Positions 11,973 through 22,579 of a DNA stretch of 64,000 bases are shown in pieces. Source of the DNA: Camellia lanceoleosa (Eukaryota > Streptophyta > Magnoliopsida > Ericales > Theaceae); assembly GCA_025200525.1 (NCBI GenBank), contig CM045770.1, positions 84,964,084 through 85,028,083 of the forward strand, given 5' to 3'. Each line of letters opens with the position of its first letter. The stretch's first letter is position 1. Below the pieces are notes generated by a model. That model saw only the letters and a list, made by a program, of their open reading frames with translations. It was not told the DNA's origin and did no database searches. The position numbers and the translations under genes were made by a program.

Positions 11973-13157
11973 ATGGCCAAGAAAAGAGCAGTAAGGGCCC
12001 TCATAACCGAAACAAATCAGGCCGAGGTACCACTGGCCAGCCAAACTCAAGAGGCCGTGGTAGCCCTGCTAACCCATCAGCCTTCATCATCTCGGGCAAG
12101 CAAGCGTGCTCGGACTTCCACGACCGAGCCACGCCTTGTCGACGAAGATAAAACAGTGGTTCCTCAAAGCACTCCACCAAGCCCCCCACCTGAGCGCTCA
12201 GACCGAGCTAGCTCTTCAAAGTGAGCACCGAAGATCACTTTCCAGAACCGTGCTATCCGTAACACTAATTCCGTGGTGGCGGAGAAAGATCACATGCTTG
12301 CCTTCAATCTGGTGAAGAGCGTGTGCCTGCCCCTTGATATGGAGCATCACGACCATTTGACCGAGCTAAAGGCCATCCGGTCGGCAACGAAATCAATGGT
12401 GCTGGTAAGTTACCTCATTGCTTGTTTTTTCCAATTTGTACGTCTTTCTACTCGGTTTTTCTAATGGTTTCTCACCATCCTTTTGCAGGTCATGCAAAAA
12501 AATCACATCGCTCACAGGCGTGTGTTAGAACTTCGAAAGTCCACTAGGGAGGCTATGGCAGAGGCCAATGCCAAATCAACTGAACTAGAGGAGGCCAAGA
12601 AGAGGATGGCCGAGCTAGAGACCGAGGTTACCCGTCTAACCGGTCTTGTCAGCTCGGCTGAAGCAGACAAGCAAAAGGCGGCAGCCGTGATAAAAGACAA
12701 ATATCTGCGCGAGCTGGCCAAGCTTGAGGGAAAAAAGAACGCCAAGATAACCGAGCTCGAGAAGAAGGTTGAGGACGCGGAGGACCGCGGTTATAAAGAA
12801 GTCGAAGCCACGTACATCTTGCAGTGTGAAGCTGCTAAGGATCTATTTTTTAAGTGCAGTTGGAAAGCGGCGGTGGAACAGCTCGGTCACGGTCCAGAGA
12901 CCGAGGTTTTCCTGAACCCTCCATCATACTTCATACCGAGCTGTATGGCGGAGTATGTAGCCGCCATTCAACAAAAATTCCTTGAAGCTGAGGATGATGA
13001 AGAAGAAATCGTGCCTAACAATGCCCCGGTCGTCGATGATCCTGCCATCCAGTCAGTTCGGGTGGACCCACCGGTGGAAAACTTGACAACCGAGCTGCCA
13101 ATTGAAATCGGGCTCCGGGCTGAACTAAATGCTGATCTTGACGATTTGTTTGTTTGA
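11973..13157 (+). pseudogene. Tat antisense ORF, C-terminal part with intron and coiled coil
   Basis: Two exons, 11973-12404 and 12489-13157, join in phase 0 across a clear intron: CTG|GTAAGT donor, TTTTGCAG|GTC acceptor, 84 bp. Exon 1 begins MAKKRAVRAL, has a Ser/Pro-rich linker, and is interrupted by a single TGA (12222-12224). After the stop the same frame continues through VVAEKDHMLAFNLVKSVCLP. Exon 2 is a long charged coiled coil (heptads from ELRKSTREAMAE to ELEKKVEDAED), then a conserved-looking globular stretch and an acidic tail ending DLDDLFV. Transcription must come from the plus strand, opposite the retroelement's genomic RNA. The nonsense codon suggests this copy is dead or truncated. 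Confidence 0.6.
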
Positions 13158-13424
13158 CTTTGTATTTCTTCTCTTTACTTTTGGAAAAGAAACTGTAACC
13201 GGACTGAAGTCCCACCATTTTATAACTCTTTAATAAAATCCTCTTTTGTAGCAACTGTTGTTTCGGTTACTTTTATGCTTGCCTTTACTTTCCAAGTGTA
13301 ATCTGAATGTAGTGTAACATTTTCCAGCTGAGATAAATATCTCGGTCTTAGCTTTGCAACCTATCTGGTCATACCTGCCAACCTCTTCAGCCTGGGTTTT
13401 CAACTTCCGCTGAAGATCCAAAAA

Positions 13425-14190
13425 TTGTTATTCCAGCCAACCACTCCTCAACCTGGATCCTTATCTCGGCTGAAGAGTACTAAGTGTTGGTTTTTCTAGC
13501 CAACCACTCTTCTGCCAAGATCCTTATCTCGGTTGAAGAGTACTAAGTGTTGGTTTTTCCAGCCAACCACTCTGCAACTTGGATTCTTATCTCGATTGAA
13601 GAGTACTCAAAGTTGGTTTTTCCAGCCAACCACTCTTCAGCCTGGATTCTTATCTCGGCTGAAGAGCAATAAGTGTTGGTTTTTCCAGCCAACCACTCTT
13701 CAGCCTGGATTCTTATCTCGGCTGAAGAGCAATAAGTGTTGGTTTTTTCAGCCAACCTCTAAGTTAGTTATTCCTGCTAACCTAGAGTAAAATGTTTGGT
13801 TTTTTCCAACCAAATGTCCTGCAGCCTGGATCCTTATCCTGGGCTTAGGAAGGGTGTTGGTTTTTTCCAGTTAACCTCTAAGTTGGTTTTTCTTGCCAAC
13901 CTAGAATAAAGTGTTTGGTTATTCTGACCAAACGTCCTGTTGGTTTTTCCAGCCAACCTCTAAGTTGGTTTTTTCTGCCAACCTAGAGTAAAGTGTTTGG
14001 TTATTCCGACCAAATGTCCTGCAGCCTGGATCCTTATCCTGGGCTTAGGAGAGGTGTTGGTTTTTCCAGCCAACCTCTAAGTTGGTTATTCCTGCCAACC
14101 TAGAGTAAAGTGTTTGGTTATTCCGACCAAACGTCCTGCAGCCTGGATCCTTATCCTGGGCTTAGGAGAGTGCAAAGTTGGTTATTTCGA
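13425..14190. repeat. two tandem repeat arrays in the Tat 3' untranslated region
   Basis: Array A (about 13425-13760) has about five units of about 65-67 bp built on CCAGCCAACCACTCTTCAGC and TCTCGGCTGAAGAG. Array B (about 13760-14190) has three or four units of about 110-130 bp built on TTGGTTATTCCGACCAAA and CTGCAGCCTGGATCCTTATC. They lie between the end of pol and the antisense gene. Tandem repeats here are a known Tat-lineage feature. ORFs read through array A are repeat artefacts. Confidence 0.85.
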
Positions 14191-14341
14191 CCAACTATGC
14201 TGTCAATGCCCCTAACTCACTAAAACAACTTTTACAGTAGACAACATGTATACTAAAAAGAAAACTACATGTTTTATTGAGGAAAAGAAAAAATTACAAG
14301 TACTTTAGAGAAAAGTTAAAAATAAAATAGTTAGAGAAAAG

Positions 14342-16060
14342 TTAAAAATAAAATAGTTTGAGATTGGCAGTGTTCCATGGCCTGGGAATGGCTTTGTTGT
14401 CTTCATTTTCCAAGTGGTATGCCCATTTTCCTGCTAATCCAACCACTTTGTAGGGTCCTTCCCAATTAGGCCCTAACTTGCCATCTCCGAGTACCAAGGT
14501 GTTTCCCATCACTTTGCGCAGCACCCAATCTCTAATCTTGAATTGCCTTGGATGTACTGTCTTGTTATACTGTTTGGATAACTCTTGCTGGTATGAGGCA
14601 ATGTGAACCAGTGCTCTTTCTCTTCTCTCTTCTGCGAGGTCGAGCTCCAATGCTATGGCTTCTCCATTTAAGTCTGGATCAAAATTTTCGCTTCTAATTG
14701 TGGGGAGGCCAACTTCTAGTAGGATTACTGTTTCCATGCCGTAGGCTAAGGAAAAAGGTGTTTCTCCAATTGATCGTCGAGGTGTGGTACGGTAAGCCCA
14801 TAAAACATGAGGGAGCTCCTCCGCCCACTTACCTTTTGCTTTTTCTAACATTTTCTTCAATCCAGCCAAGACGACCTTGTTTGATGCTTCTGCTTGGCCA
14901 TTTGCTTGGGGGTATGCCAGTGTAGAATTGTAGAATTCTATCATGTACTCTTCACAAAAGCCTCTAAAAATTTTGCCGTCGAACTGAGTGCCGTTGTCTG
15001 ATATTAGAGCTTTTGGTATGCCGAACCGAGTGATGATATTCTGCCATACAAACTTCTTCACATCTTTCTCCTTAATTGATGCTAGTGCTTCTGCCTCCAC
15101 CCATTTTCTGAAGTAGTTTGTTGCTGCAAGAAAGAACTTTCTGTTGCCGGGTGCCGTTGGAAGTGGTCCTACTATGTCCAAGCCCCACATTGCGAAGGGC
15201 CATGGGCTAGTTAATGGTAGTAGTGCTCTAGCTGGCTGATGTATCTGGTGTGCGAACTTCTGGCATTTCTCGTACTTCTTGATATACTTCTCTGAATCCG
15301 CTTGCATGTATGGCCACCAATATCCTTGTGAAATTGCCCTGTAAGCCAATGACCTTCCTCCTTGGTGGCTTTCGCATACACCTTCATGTATCTCGAACAA
15401 GAATGCCTCAACCTTGCTTGGATGAACACACTTTAGGTAAGGTCCTATGAAGGATTTCTTGTACAAGGCCATTGATGGAGAGAGCCAAAATCGCCGTGAC
15501 TTAGCTCTGATCTTGTTAGCTTCTTTTTTCTCTTCAAGTAAGAAGCCGTCTTTTAAGAATAGTATGATGGGATCCATCCAAGAAGGGCCTAGCTCGGCAC
15601 AACATACCTCTTCTACTTCGGGTTCTTCAATGCTTGGTCTTGGTAGGTAGTCAATCAGCAACGGATGAGGGATGAATGTATTTGTCATCGAAGCGAAACC
15701 TGCTAGTTCGTCCACTCTACTGTTTTCTTCCCTGCCGATCTGTTCTATCCGTACTACTTCAAATTTATTGATCTCTTTTCTGACTAACTCTTGGTACTTA
15801 GCCATCCTGTCGTCCTTTGCCTCGTAGCCGCCTGAAATTTGGTTTACCACCAGTTGTGAGTCACTATATACCATTAGCTCGGTGGCCTTCATGTAGAATG
15901 CTGATTTTAGTTCTGCTAAAAGTGCTTCATACTCCGCCTCGTTGTTTGATGCTGGGAAGCCAAGGTTGACTGCTTGCTCCATTACTAGGCTATCTGGTGA
16001 GATAAGAAGTATGCCAAGTCCTGCACTGTGCCTGTTGGATGCTCAATCCACGAAAAGCTT
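14342..16060 (-). pseudogene. Tat pol 3' part: archaeal-type RNase H and integrase
   Basis: A 546-codon open frame (14342-15982) plus the RNase H start, which is cut by a stop. The second RNase H shows [28 protein letters not shown] and [12 protein letters not shown], i.e. catalytic E, D and D. The first catalytic Asp, in KLFVD, is followed at once by an in-frame TGA (16043-16045). Integrase follows: the zinc-binding HHCC region ([11 protein letters not shown] ... [10 protein letters not shown]) has Tyr where the first Cys of the CxxC is expected. The DDE core has the first D in LDIVGPLP, the second in LISDNGTQF and the E in NGQAEASNK, all present. A GPY-like C-terminus ([12 protein letters not shown]) ends the protein. 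Placement after a separate gypsy RNase H is the dual-RNase-H arrangement of the Tat lineage. Confidence 0.88.
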
Positions 16061-16318
16061 CTACATCTCTCCAATGAAAAGCTTCCAGCAAGTGGAGGGA
16101 TCGGATGATGCCTTGGGGTCATGATTGTTGCTGATGTCTTCTTTAAAGTCCATGCTTGCTGTTTGCCCCTCATTATCTGATTGTACCAAGTCTTTATTTG
16201 TTAAAGAGTCTTTGCTTGGTGTAGCATGGTTTGCTTCTTCCTTCCTTACTTCACTCTGGTCTGCCTTGGGATCTGACTGGGTATTCCGTACCAGGGGTTG
16301 CGCTATTCCGGCGACAAT

Positions 16319-17256
16319 TTACATCCCTACTTCGGTTGTACCAATTAAGTCCACTGGGCAGATGTGATGACTTCCTGGTGTGAATTCTGCCACAAAATCT
16401 GCCAAAGCTTGGGCTTTTATCACGGTCTTGGGTTGAAACTTGACGTCAAACTGTCCCAACTCTACTGCCCACTTCAAGATTCGCCCAGAAAAGTTTGCCC
16501 TCTCAAACAAAGCTTTAATGGAAAAGCTGTGAGGACGACTATGGTGTGGGCGTGAAAGTAATGCGACAACTTCCTTGAGGCCATCATCAAGGCTAAGGCC
16601 AGTTTTTCCAGTGGTAAGTACCTTGTTTCGGCGTCCAGCAATGTCTTGCTGACATAGAAGATGGGCAGATGTTGGATCCCTTCCGCTCGGACCAACACTA
16701 TGCTAATTGCGTGTTGTGAAACTGCCAGGTACAAAAAAAAGTTCTTCTCCAGGTATTGGGGTTACCAGCAATGATGGAGAAGACATGTATTCTTTCAAGC
16801 TTTCTAGAGCACGGTCGCATTCTTCGTCCCACTCAAACTTGGCCTTTAAAGCTTGAAAAATGGCCGACATCTGTCTGACGACCGACTTATGAACCGGTTG
16901 AGCGCAGCTGCCATGCCGGTGAGATGCTGCACTTCTTTTACTAAGTTGGGCCTCTCTAGCTCCTAAGTTGCTTTGATCTGAGAGGGGTCTGCTTCTATAC
17001 ATCGGTTGGTCACCAGGAAGCCTAGGAATTTGCCAGATCCTACATCGAACGCACACTTGGATGCATTAAGGCGCAACTTGTGCTTCTTCAGGATCTGAAA
17101 CATCTCACCTAGGTCCTTGAGATGGTCATTCTCTTCCTTTCTCTTGACCACCATGTCATCAATGTAAGCCTCCATTGTTCTGCCTAACAATGGTTCAAAC
17201 ATCTTAGTGACTATCCGTTGGAATGTTGCCCCTGCGTTCTTTAGGCCAAAGGGCAT
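16319..17256 (-). pseudogene. Tat reverse transcriptase 3' half and gypsy-type RNase H, frame-broken
   Basis: Pieces in three frames. Positions 16963-17256 carry [13 protein letters not shown] and the catalytic YIDDMVV box of reverse transcriptase, then [10 protein letters not shown] and [11 protein letters not shown]. Positions 16703-17056 carry the connection (FEWDEECDRALESLKEYM). Positions 16474-16734 and 16319-16510 carry RNase H (RYLPLEKLALALMMA and then KWAVELGQFDVKF). At least three frameshifts separate these from each other and from the upstream part at 17241-18641. Not expressible as one protein. Confidence 0.85.
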
Positions 17257-18752
17257 GACCTTGGCGTTGTAAAGGACATGACCTCCTGGTCTGGTTCATA
17301 CATAGCGATCTGATGGTAGCCTCTGTACGCATCAAGAAAGCTAAGTCGGTTGTTGCATGCTGTTAGGTCTACCAATTGGTCTATCTGTGGTAGGGGGAAG
17401 CTATCCTTTGGGCATGCTTTGTTGACTGTTTTGTAGTCTACACAGACATGCCATTTTCCATTCTTTTTTGGCACCACCACTGTATTGGAGATCCATCTGG
17501 GGTAGTGCACTTCTCTGATAGCTCCTGCCTTCAGCAAGTTTCCCACTTCTTCCGCCACTATCTCGGCGTGGTGGAGTGCCGATTTGCGAGTGCGCTGAAT
17601 AATTGGTTTGGCAGTTGGGTGGACGTTCAATTGGTAACAGATGACGCTTGGGTCAATGCCAGGCATGTCATACGACGTCCAGGAAAACACTTCGAGGTTA
17701 GAGGTCAAGAATTCCATGACCTCTATTCTCTCAGTGCTGGACATAGATGAGCCAAGCAAAAAGAACTTATCCAGGTTCTTTTCATCTATTCTTACCTGTA
17801 CCAAATCTTCCACTGTCTTCTGTTCAGCGGCTTTGCCAACATCCGTGAACAATTCATTACTTTCTAGTTCTTCCACCATCTGTACAAACCCCTTGGCAGC
17901 TCGGCTGCCATTTATTATGATGAAGCATTGCTTGGACATAATTTGGTCTCCATAGACCTCTTCTATTACTCCGGTTTCATTGGGGAACCGCAGTACTTGG
18001 TGGTAGGTTGATGCCACAGATCGCATGGCATGAAGCCATGTCCTTCCCAAGATGATGTTGTAAGTGGAAGGGACCTTCAATACCCAGAATTCCACTTGTT
18101 TCGTCATGCTTCCTGCTCTGATTGGAAGGATTATCTTGCCCACTGGCCACTCTGGCATTGAGTTGAATCTGATTAGGGGAGATGTCGCAGGTGTTAAGTC
18201 TTTGTCTTCCAGTTTTAATTGTTTGAATGTTTCATAATACATTATTTCACATGAGCTTCCTTGGTCAATCAGAATCCGTTTGATGTCGTAATCCTTGACG
18301 CGGAGTGTGACAACCAGCGTATCATTGTGAGGGTAATATATCCTTGCCAAGTCTCTATCTGAAAAAGATATGACGTTTGTTGCCTTTGTTCTCCCCTTTT
18401 TGATGGTAGGTTGTGCACTTAGTACCTCTCTCAAGTGCTCAGCCTTTTTGATCATGCCCCTGAGCTCACATACCTGTTTAGGTTCAAATACCCCATGGAT
18501 CACGTTAATCACGCCTTGAGGTGGGGGGTCGATCGGTATACCGTTTGGGTTGTCGTGGTTCTGGGGGGTTGGCTGCGTCCCTCCTTCTATGTACCGGTCC
18601 AGGTGCCCTGCTGCCACTAACTCCTCCAAGTGCTGCCTCAACGGTGTGCAATTTTCAGTGTGGTGCCCTTTTTCCTTATGGAAGGTGCACCGAGATCTTT
18701 CGTCGTAGTCCTTCTGTGCTTCTCCTAGTTTAGCTGGCCATCTGACGAAAGG
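17241..18752 (-). pseudogene. Tat gag C-terminus, protease and reverse transcriptase 5' half
   Basis: In the same frame as gag but after an in-frame stop. It starts with a gag zinc-knuckle-like CTFHKEKGHHTENC (CxFH...GHxTxxC), typical of Tat elements. It continues into an aspartic protease: ILIDQGSSCEIMYY, with Q where most members have T, S or G after Asp, and later IILGRTWLHAM. Reverse transcriptase begins at about YQLNVHPTAKPI and shows WHVCVDYKTVNKACPKDSFP and LSFLDAYRGYHQI. The frame is lost just after EVMSFTTPR, at about 17250, and resumes in another frame. Confidence 0.86.
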
Positions 18753-20240
18753 TTAATCGCGTATCTCGCTTAGAATCCGATAGATCGGTTTTTTGAATAC
18801 AGTGGTAATGGCAGTGCAGACTCTCAACCATCTTTTATCTTGGTCCTCCCCGTTGTCCCGCCTGCCTCGCCAATTTCTGCTTGGACGTTCTATCGTATTG
18901 ACTTTTGCCAAAGTCTTTTTATCTGGCATTGTGGTTGTGCCAGATTTTATTTTAGCACGGGCGTTATCCTCTTCCACCCGAATGTGCTGGTGCACTCTCT
19001 CCATCAAGGCTTCCATTGTGAGGGGAGGCGTCATGGTTATTGAGTCCCTCAACCTGTTGCCGACGGGAAGACCTCTCTTGTACTGCGCGATGGCGAGATT
19101 TGTGGGGCAATCTCCAATCTGATTGAAGGTCTCCCAATAGCAACTGTTGTACGACATCAACGACTCCTTGTCGCCCATATCAATAGAGAGTAGCTGACCG
19201 ATCTCCACTGGCGTTTTGGTGTTCGTTCTGAACCTAGTTACAAACGCTTCTGCCAGTTGCACCCAGGAGGCGATGCTGCCTTCTGGTAGCCTTTCGAACC
19301 AGGTTAAACCTAGGTCGCTAAGGCTGGATGGGAATAGGATGCACATTAAAGCTTCGTTCCGCCGGTATACTGCCATTACCTGGTGAAAGTGGCTTAGGTG
19401 CATATAGGGGTCCGTCTTCCCCTCATACGTGGTGAATTTAGGCTGAAGAAAGCCTGAGGGTAGGGGCGCGTTCTCAATCGCTGGAACGTATGGTGAGGTC
19501 TACAGTCTAGCTAACGCCTTGTCTGTTGGTTTGTAAGCCAGGCACGGTATTGGCATTCCTACCTCGACGATCCTATGCGTCCGAGGAGCCAATCACTAGA
19601 GGGCTGAGACTCTGCGAGGGTTGCGTGCCCTTGTATCCTCCTTCCATCGTGCCCTTTCTTCAAGCACAATTCGTAGGTCGGACGACCTAGGCAACTCCGT
19701 TTTCCTGGATGATGTCTGGTGCGTGCGCGAGGGTCGATAGGTGTTTCCTTCAATGTATGACCTCTCCGTTCTCGTTCTCTCAGACCTGGAGTAACGAGTC
19801 CTGGAAGTCCTGGATTGAGTGTTGCCTGTCCTGAGGCTCCTACTCTCTGCTTGCGATTGTGTGGTATGCCTACCACGATCTTCCAAGTGGCGAGGGGGCG
19901 TTTTGTTTTTGCACCCCTCTCCTGTCGCCACCCATTTTCCTTTGATCTAGCGCTTCATAGATTCCATGTCCGCCGCCATCTTCCGTATCAACTCGTCCTG
20001 CTCCTTCACGCGGTCCTCCAGAACCTGAGGGTCAATCCTCCTTCTTTGTCTCTCAGGACTTTGCGAATGAGAGCGACGGGGGCTGTTACTCTACCTTCCC
20101 CTCGCATCCTTTCTGGGGTTCTGTCGCTGGGGCTCTAAGTCTGCCATGGGAGGGATAAAAGGTAGGCCTTCGCACCTTCCACCCCCCTCTGGGGTTTGTT
20201 CGTCGATGGCGGACTGCGACAAATCTTCGTTGTGCGCCAT
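18753..20240 (-). pseudogene. Tat gag, interrupted by stops
   Basis: ATG at 20240 (MAHNEDLSQSAIDEQ) lies about 55 bp inside the primer site. The same frame continues to the protease but has stops at 20091-20093, 19947-19949, 19596-19598 and 18753-18755. The core domain is recognisable at 18753-19403: HLSHFHQVMAVYRRNEALM, LTWFERLPEGSIASWVQL and MSYNSCYWETFNQIG, the retrotransposon gag fold. The N-terminal third is Arg/Ser-rich. Nonsense positions spread along the gene argue for long-dead status. Confidence 0.85.
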
Positions 20241-20292
20241 TGCTTTCAGTTGGCGAGAAAAACTTGATCAAGAGGTTTTGTTCGTGTCTGAA

Positions 20293-20311
20293 ATTCTCAC
20301 AGACGGCGCCA
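20293..20311 (-). promoter_or_regulatory. primer binding site of the Tat element
   Basis: Immediately inside the 5' LTR, two bases past its CA end, the minus strand reads TGGCGCCGTCTGTGAGAA. This TGGCGCC-type primer site is typical of Tat-like elements, and it confirms that the right LTR is the 5' LTR. I do not assign the tRNA. Confidence 0.75.
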
Positions 20312-20313
20312 AT

Positions 20314-20999
20314 TGTACGAGCACGAAATATTGTTCTCGTATAATCCTGTTGATCAAGATTGCACTCCTCCGTACGTCATCGCTTTATTTCCTGAAAACA
20401 CAAACGTGAGCTAGCCGGCGGGTGTGTACCGAATACCTCTCTGATGCCTAAGTCAGCAAAAATAGACAAATAGACAAAAACTCTGTGTATTCAGGAATCA
20501 AAGTTGTGTTACCTCTCCATAGGTGATGTTTATGAGCTTTTGTAGGTTCCGCGTGGCACAATCCTAGTAGGACTCTTATTCCTCCATGCAGAATCCTCCT
20601 AGGAATCACACTCCTGAAAGATAATGCTTATCCTTCAACACTCCCCTCACTGCTTAAACCAAGTGAGATGGTCCTAGCTCGGTGGCATATCCAAACGACC
20701 GAGCTAGCATTGACATGGTACAATGACAATGTAACCTAGCTAACCATACTCATGTTACATTTACCCTGGTACTTTACGTGTAACATGTACCTCGGCTCAA
20801 GATGGTCTGATCGGGCAAACTGTCACCGCGCCGACCGTGGTAACCGAGCTAACCACCAAGCTCTTTCGGGTCGGGCTATCTGTAAGGCTCCTTTGAACCG
20901 GATTACTTACAAGGCCCTTTTACTCAGCCCTTCTTACTGTGGCCCACAGAATGGCCCATTACCCAGCTCAGCCCAATTTACATGTAAATTACCCTTTCA
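20314..20999 (-). repeat. 5' LTR of the Tat element
   Basis: In element sense it starts TGAAAGGGTAATTTACATG and ends CTCGTACA. Its full-length partner is 9303-9987. ACCGAGCTA motifs are present as in the 3' copy. Confidence 0.9.
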
Positions 21000-21004
21000 A
21001 TAAC

Positions 21005-22380
21005 AACTTACAATAATATTTTTATTTTTTAATTAAAATTAAAAGTTGTCAAATGAGACCTAAATCGAATTGGTGTCGAGGATGGGCAAATTGGGTTAAT
21101 CTTGTAATATAAAAAATAAAAAATATTTGGTATTTTTTATATTAGTATATATTTTTTATCTTTTTATGTTTTTTAAGTCATATCATCTCTTTATTTTTTT
21201 TATATATTTTTTTTGTAAAAGGTCAAAAAAAAAATATTTATTTAGATCATTTTAAATACCTTTTTAGTGATAATTAGAGATAACAAAATATATTTTAACA
21301 ATAATACTTTATGATTAACGAAAATTAAAATATATAATATGAGAAATAAATGAATAAATATGAATGGTATGTATATTATTTTAGTAGTTTAATCTTATAT
21401 TGGAAAAAAAATAAAAGATTATGTGGCCATTTGGGAAGTGGGGATAAAATGTTGCGTTTTGCAACATAAGAAAAAAAAGCCATAGGCAGCAAAACGCAAC
21501 AAACCATTTGGGAAGTGGTGTAAAACGCAAACATGTGAATTTACATAACTACCCTTCATGTTTCCAAAAAATTGTTCAAACACACACACAATAGGTAAAA
21601 AGGTAAATTTCCTAAGTTGGATAAAGATATTGTGGTCATTTTAATGTGATGTGACACCATAAACGAATATTAAACCAAAATGTAAAAAGTTAACTTTTTA
21701 CCAACTTTCTAAATCATTTTCTAAAAAAGCTAAAAAGCTTGGTAAAAAGCCAAAAGTCAGCTTTTTACCAATTTCGCAAAACACCCCTATATGTAAATAT
21801 ATTGGGAACGGTAGAAGCTAAACTTATCCTCACCTTAATTTTTCATTGGGGTGAGAAAAATCTATACAATGCGAAATGAGATATACTGGAGTAAAACGAG
21901 ACAGGAGAAAATGATCATTACTAACTAAAATTAGGGGTTAAGTTGGATGGGTCCATTTTGAACAACCAAAGTCTAGTTAACAATTTTAAGATTTAGACAT
22001 CAAAATTTGATGAGGAATAAAATGGAAAATATTTGAGATTCTCACAAATTTTTACAATTCTATCCACAATGATATGTTAGAATAAGTGTCAATTTTTGAT
22101 TTGTTACACATCTCATCATTAAGAGCCTAATTCCCTTGCCACGTCATTGTAGGTGAATTTGTGAGTCAAATGTACAGGTCTTTAACATTACTCAAATAAA
22201 ATTTATCAATCTAAATCAAAATCCAACAAAGCTTGAGTGATGATTCTTGCAAAATAATTTAATTAATCTAAACTCCATTGTTAATATATTCTATAAATTA
22301 AATATGAAATATTATAAATTATTGATTATGTTCTTTTATTTAAATCAAACCATATTGCAATTTACTTTGGTATACATAAC
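21005..22380. other. intergenic AT-rich DNA with a possible MITE
   Basis: No gene seen. Positions about 21425-21790 begin GGCCATTTGGGAAGTGG and contain repeats of GCAACATAAG/CAAAACGCAAC and AAAAAGCTTGGTAAAAAGC, ending AAAACACCCC. This looks like a hAT-type MITE, but no clean flanking duplication was found. Confidence 0.4.
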
Positions 22381-22579
22381 TGAAAGGGACATTTCTACCA
22401 GACTGGTGGGTCGGACAGAGCCCATTGAGGCATGACTTTGGCGAACTTACAAATGGACCTTGCGAACGAATTTTGTTAGGTTTGACTTTGGCAACCTTGT
22501 AAAGGGACTTTGCTAGACCTGGCTCTGGCGACCTTACAAACAAACTTTGCTAGGTTTAACAAGTTGGACTGGGCAAACT
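22381..22579 (+). repeat. older Tat-like LTR, left fragment
   Basis: Starts TGAAAGGGACATTTCTACC, like the Tat LTR start TGAAAGGGTAATTT. It then shows two or three copies of a roughly 40-50-bp GACTTTGGCGAACTTAC-type repeat. It appears to continue after the nested insertions at 26920-26944 and 38276-38721. Part of the nest reconstruction, so inferred. Confidence 0.5.

Larger units (their letters stand above)
9303..20999 (-). mobile_element. Tat-lineage Ty3/gypsy LTR retrotransposon, 11.7 kb, defective
   Basis: Two LTRs of about 686 bp in the same orientation bound the element (9303-9987 and 20314-20999). The flanks ATAAT (9298-9302) and ATAAC (21000-21004) form a 4-of-5 target duplication. The coding strand is minus, so the right LTR is the 5' LTR. 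Order in element sense: 5' LTR, primer site, gag, protease, reverse transcriptase, RNase H, a second archaeal-type RNase H, integrase, tandem repeats, antisense extra gene, 3' LTR. The second RNase H and the antisense gene between pol and the 3' LTR mark the Tat lineage (Retand/Ogre relatives). Several stops and frameshifts make it non-autonomous. Confidence 0.92.

Noticed and set aside
13533..13790. 85-residue open frame of repeated KCWFFQPTTLQPGFLSRLKS-like units
   Set aside because: It is array A of the Tat 3' UTR read in frame; both strands give similar repeat peptides. Not a gene.
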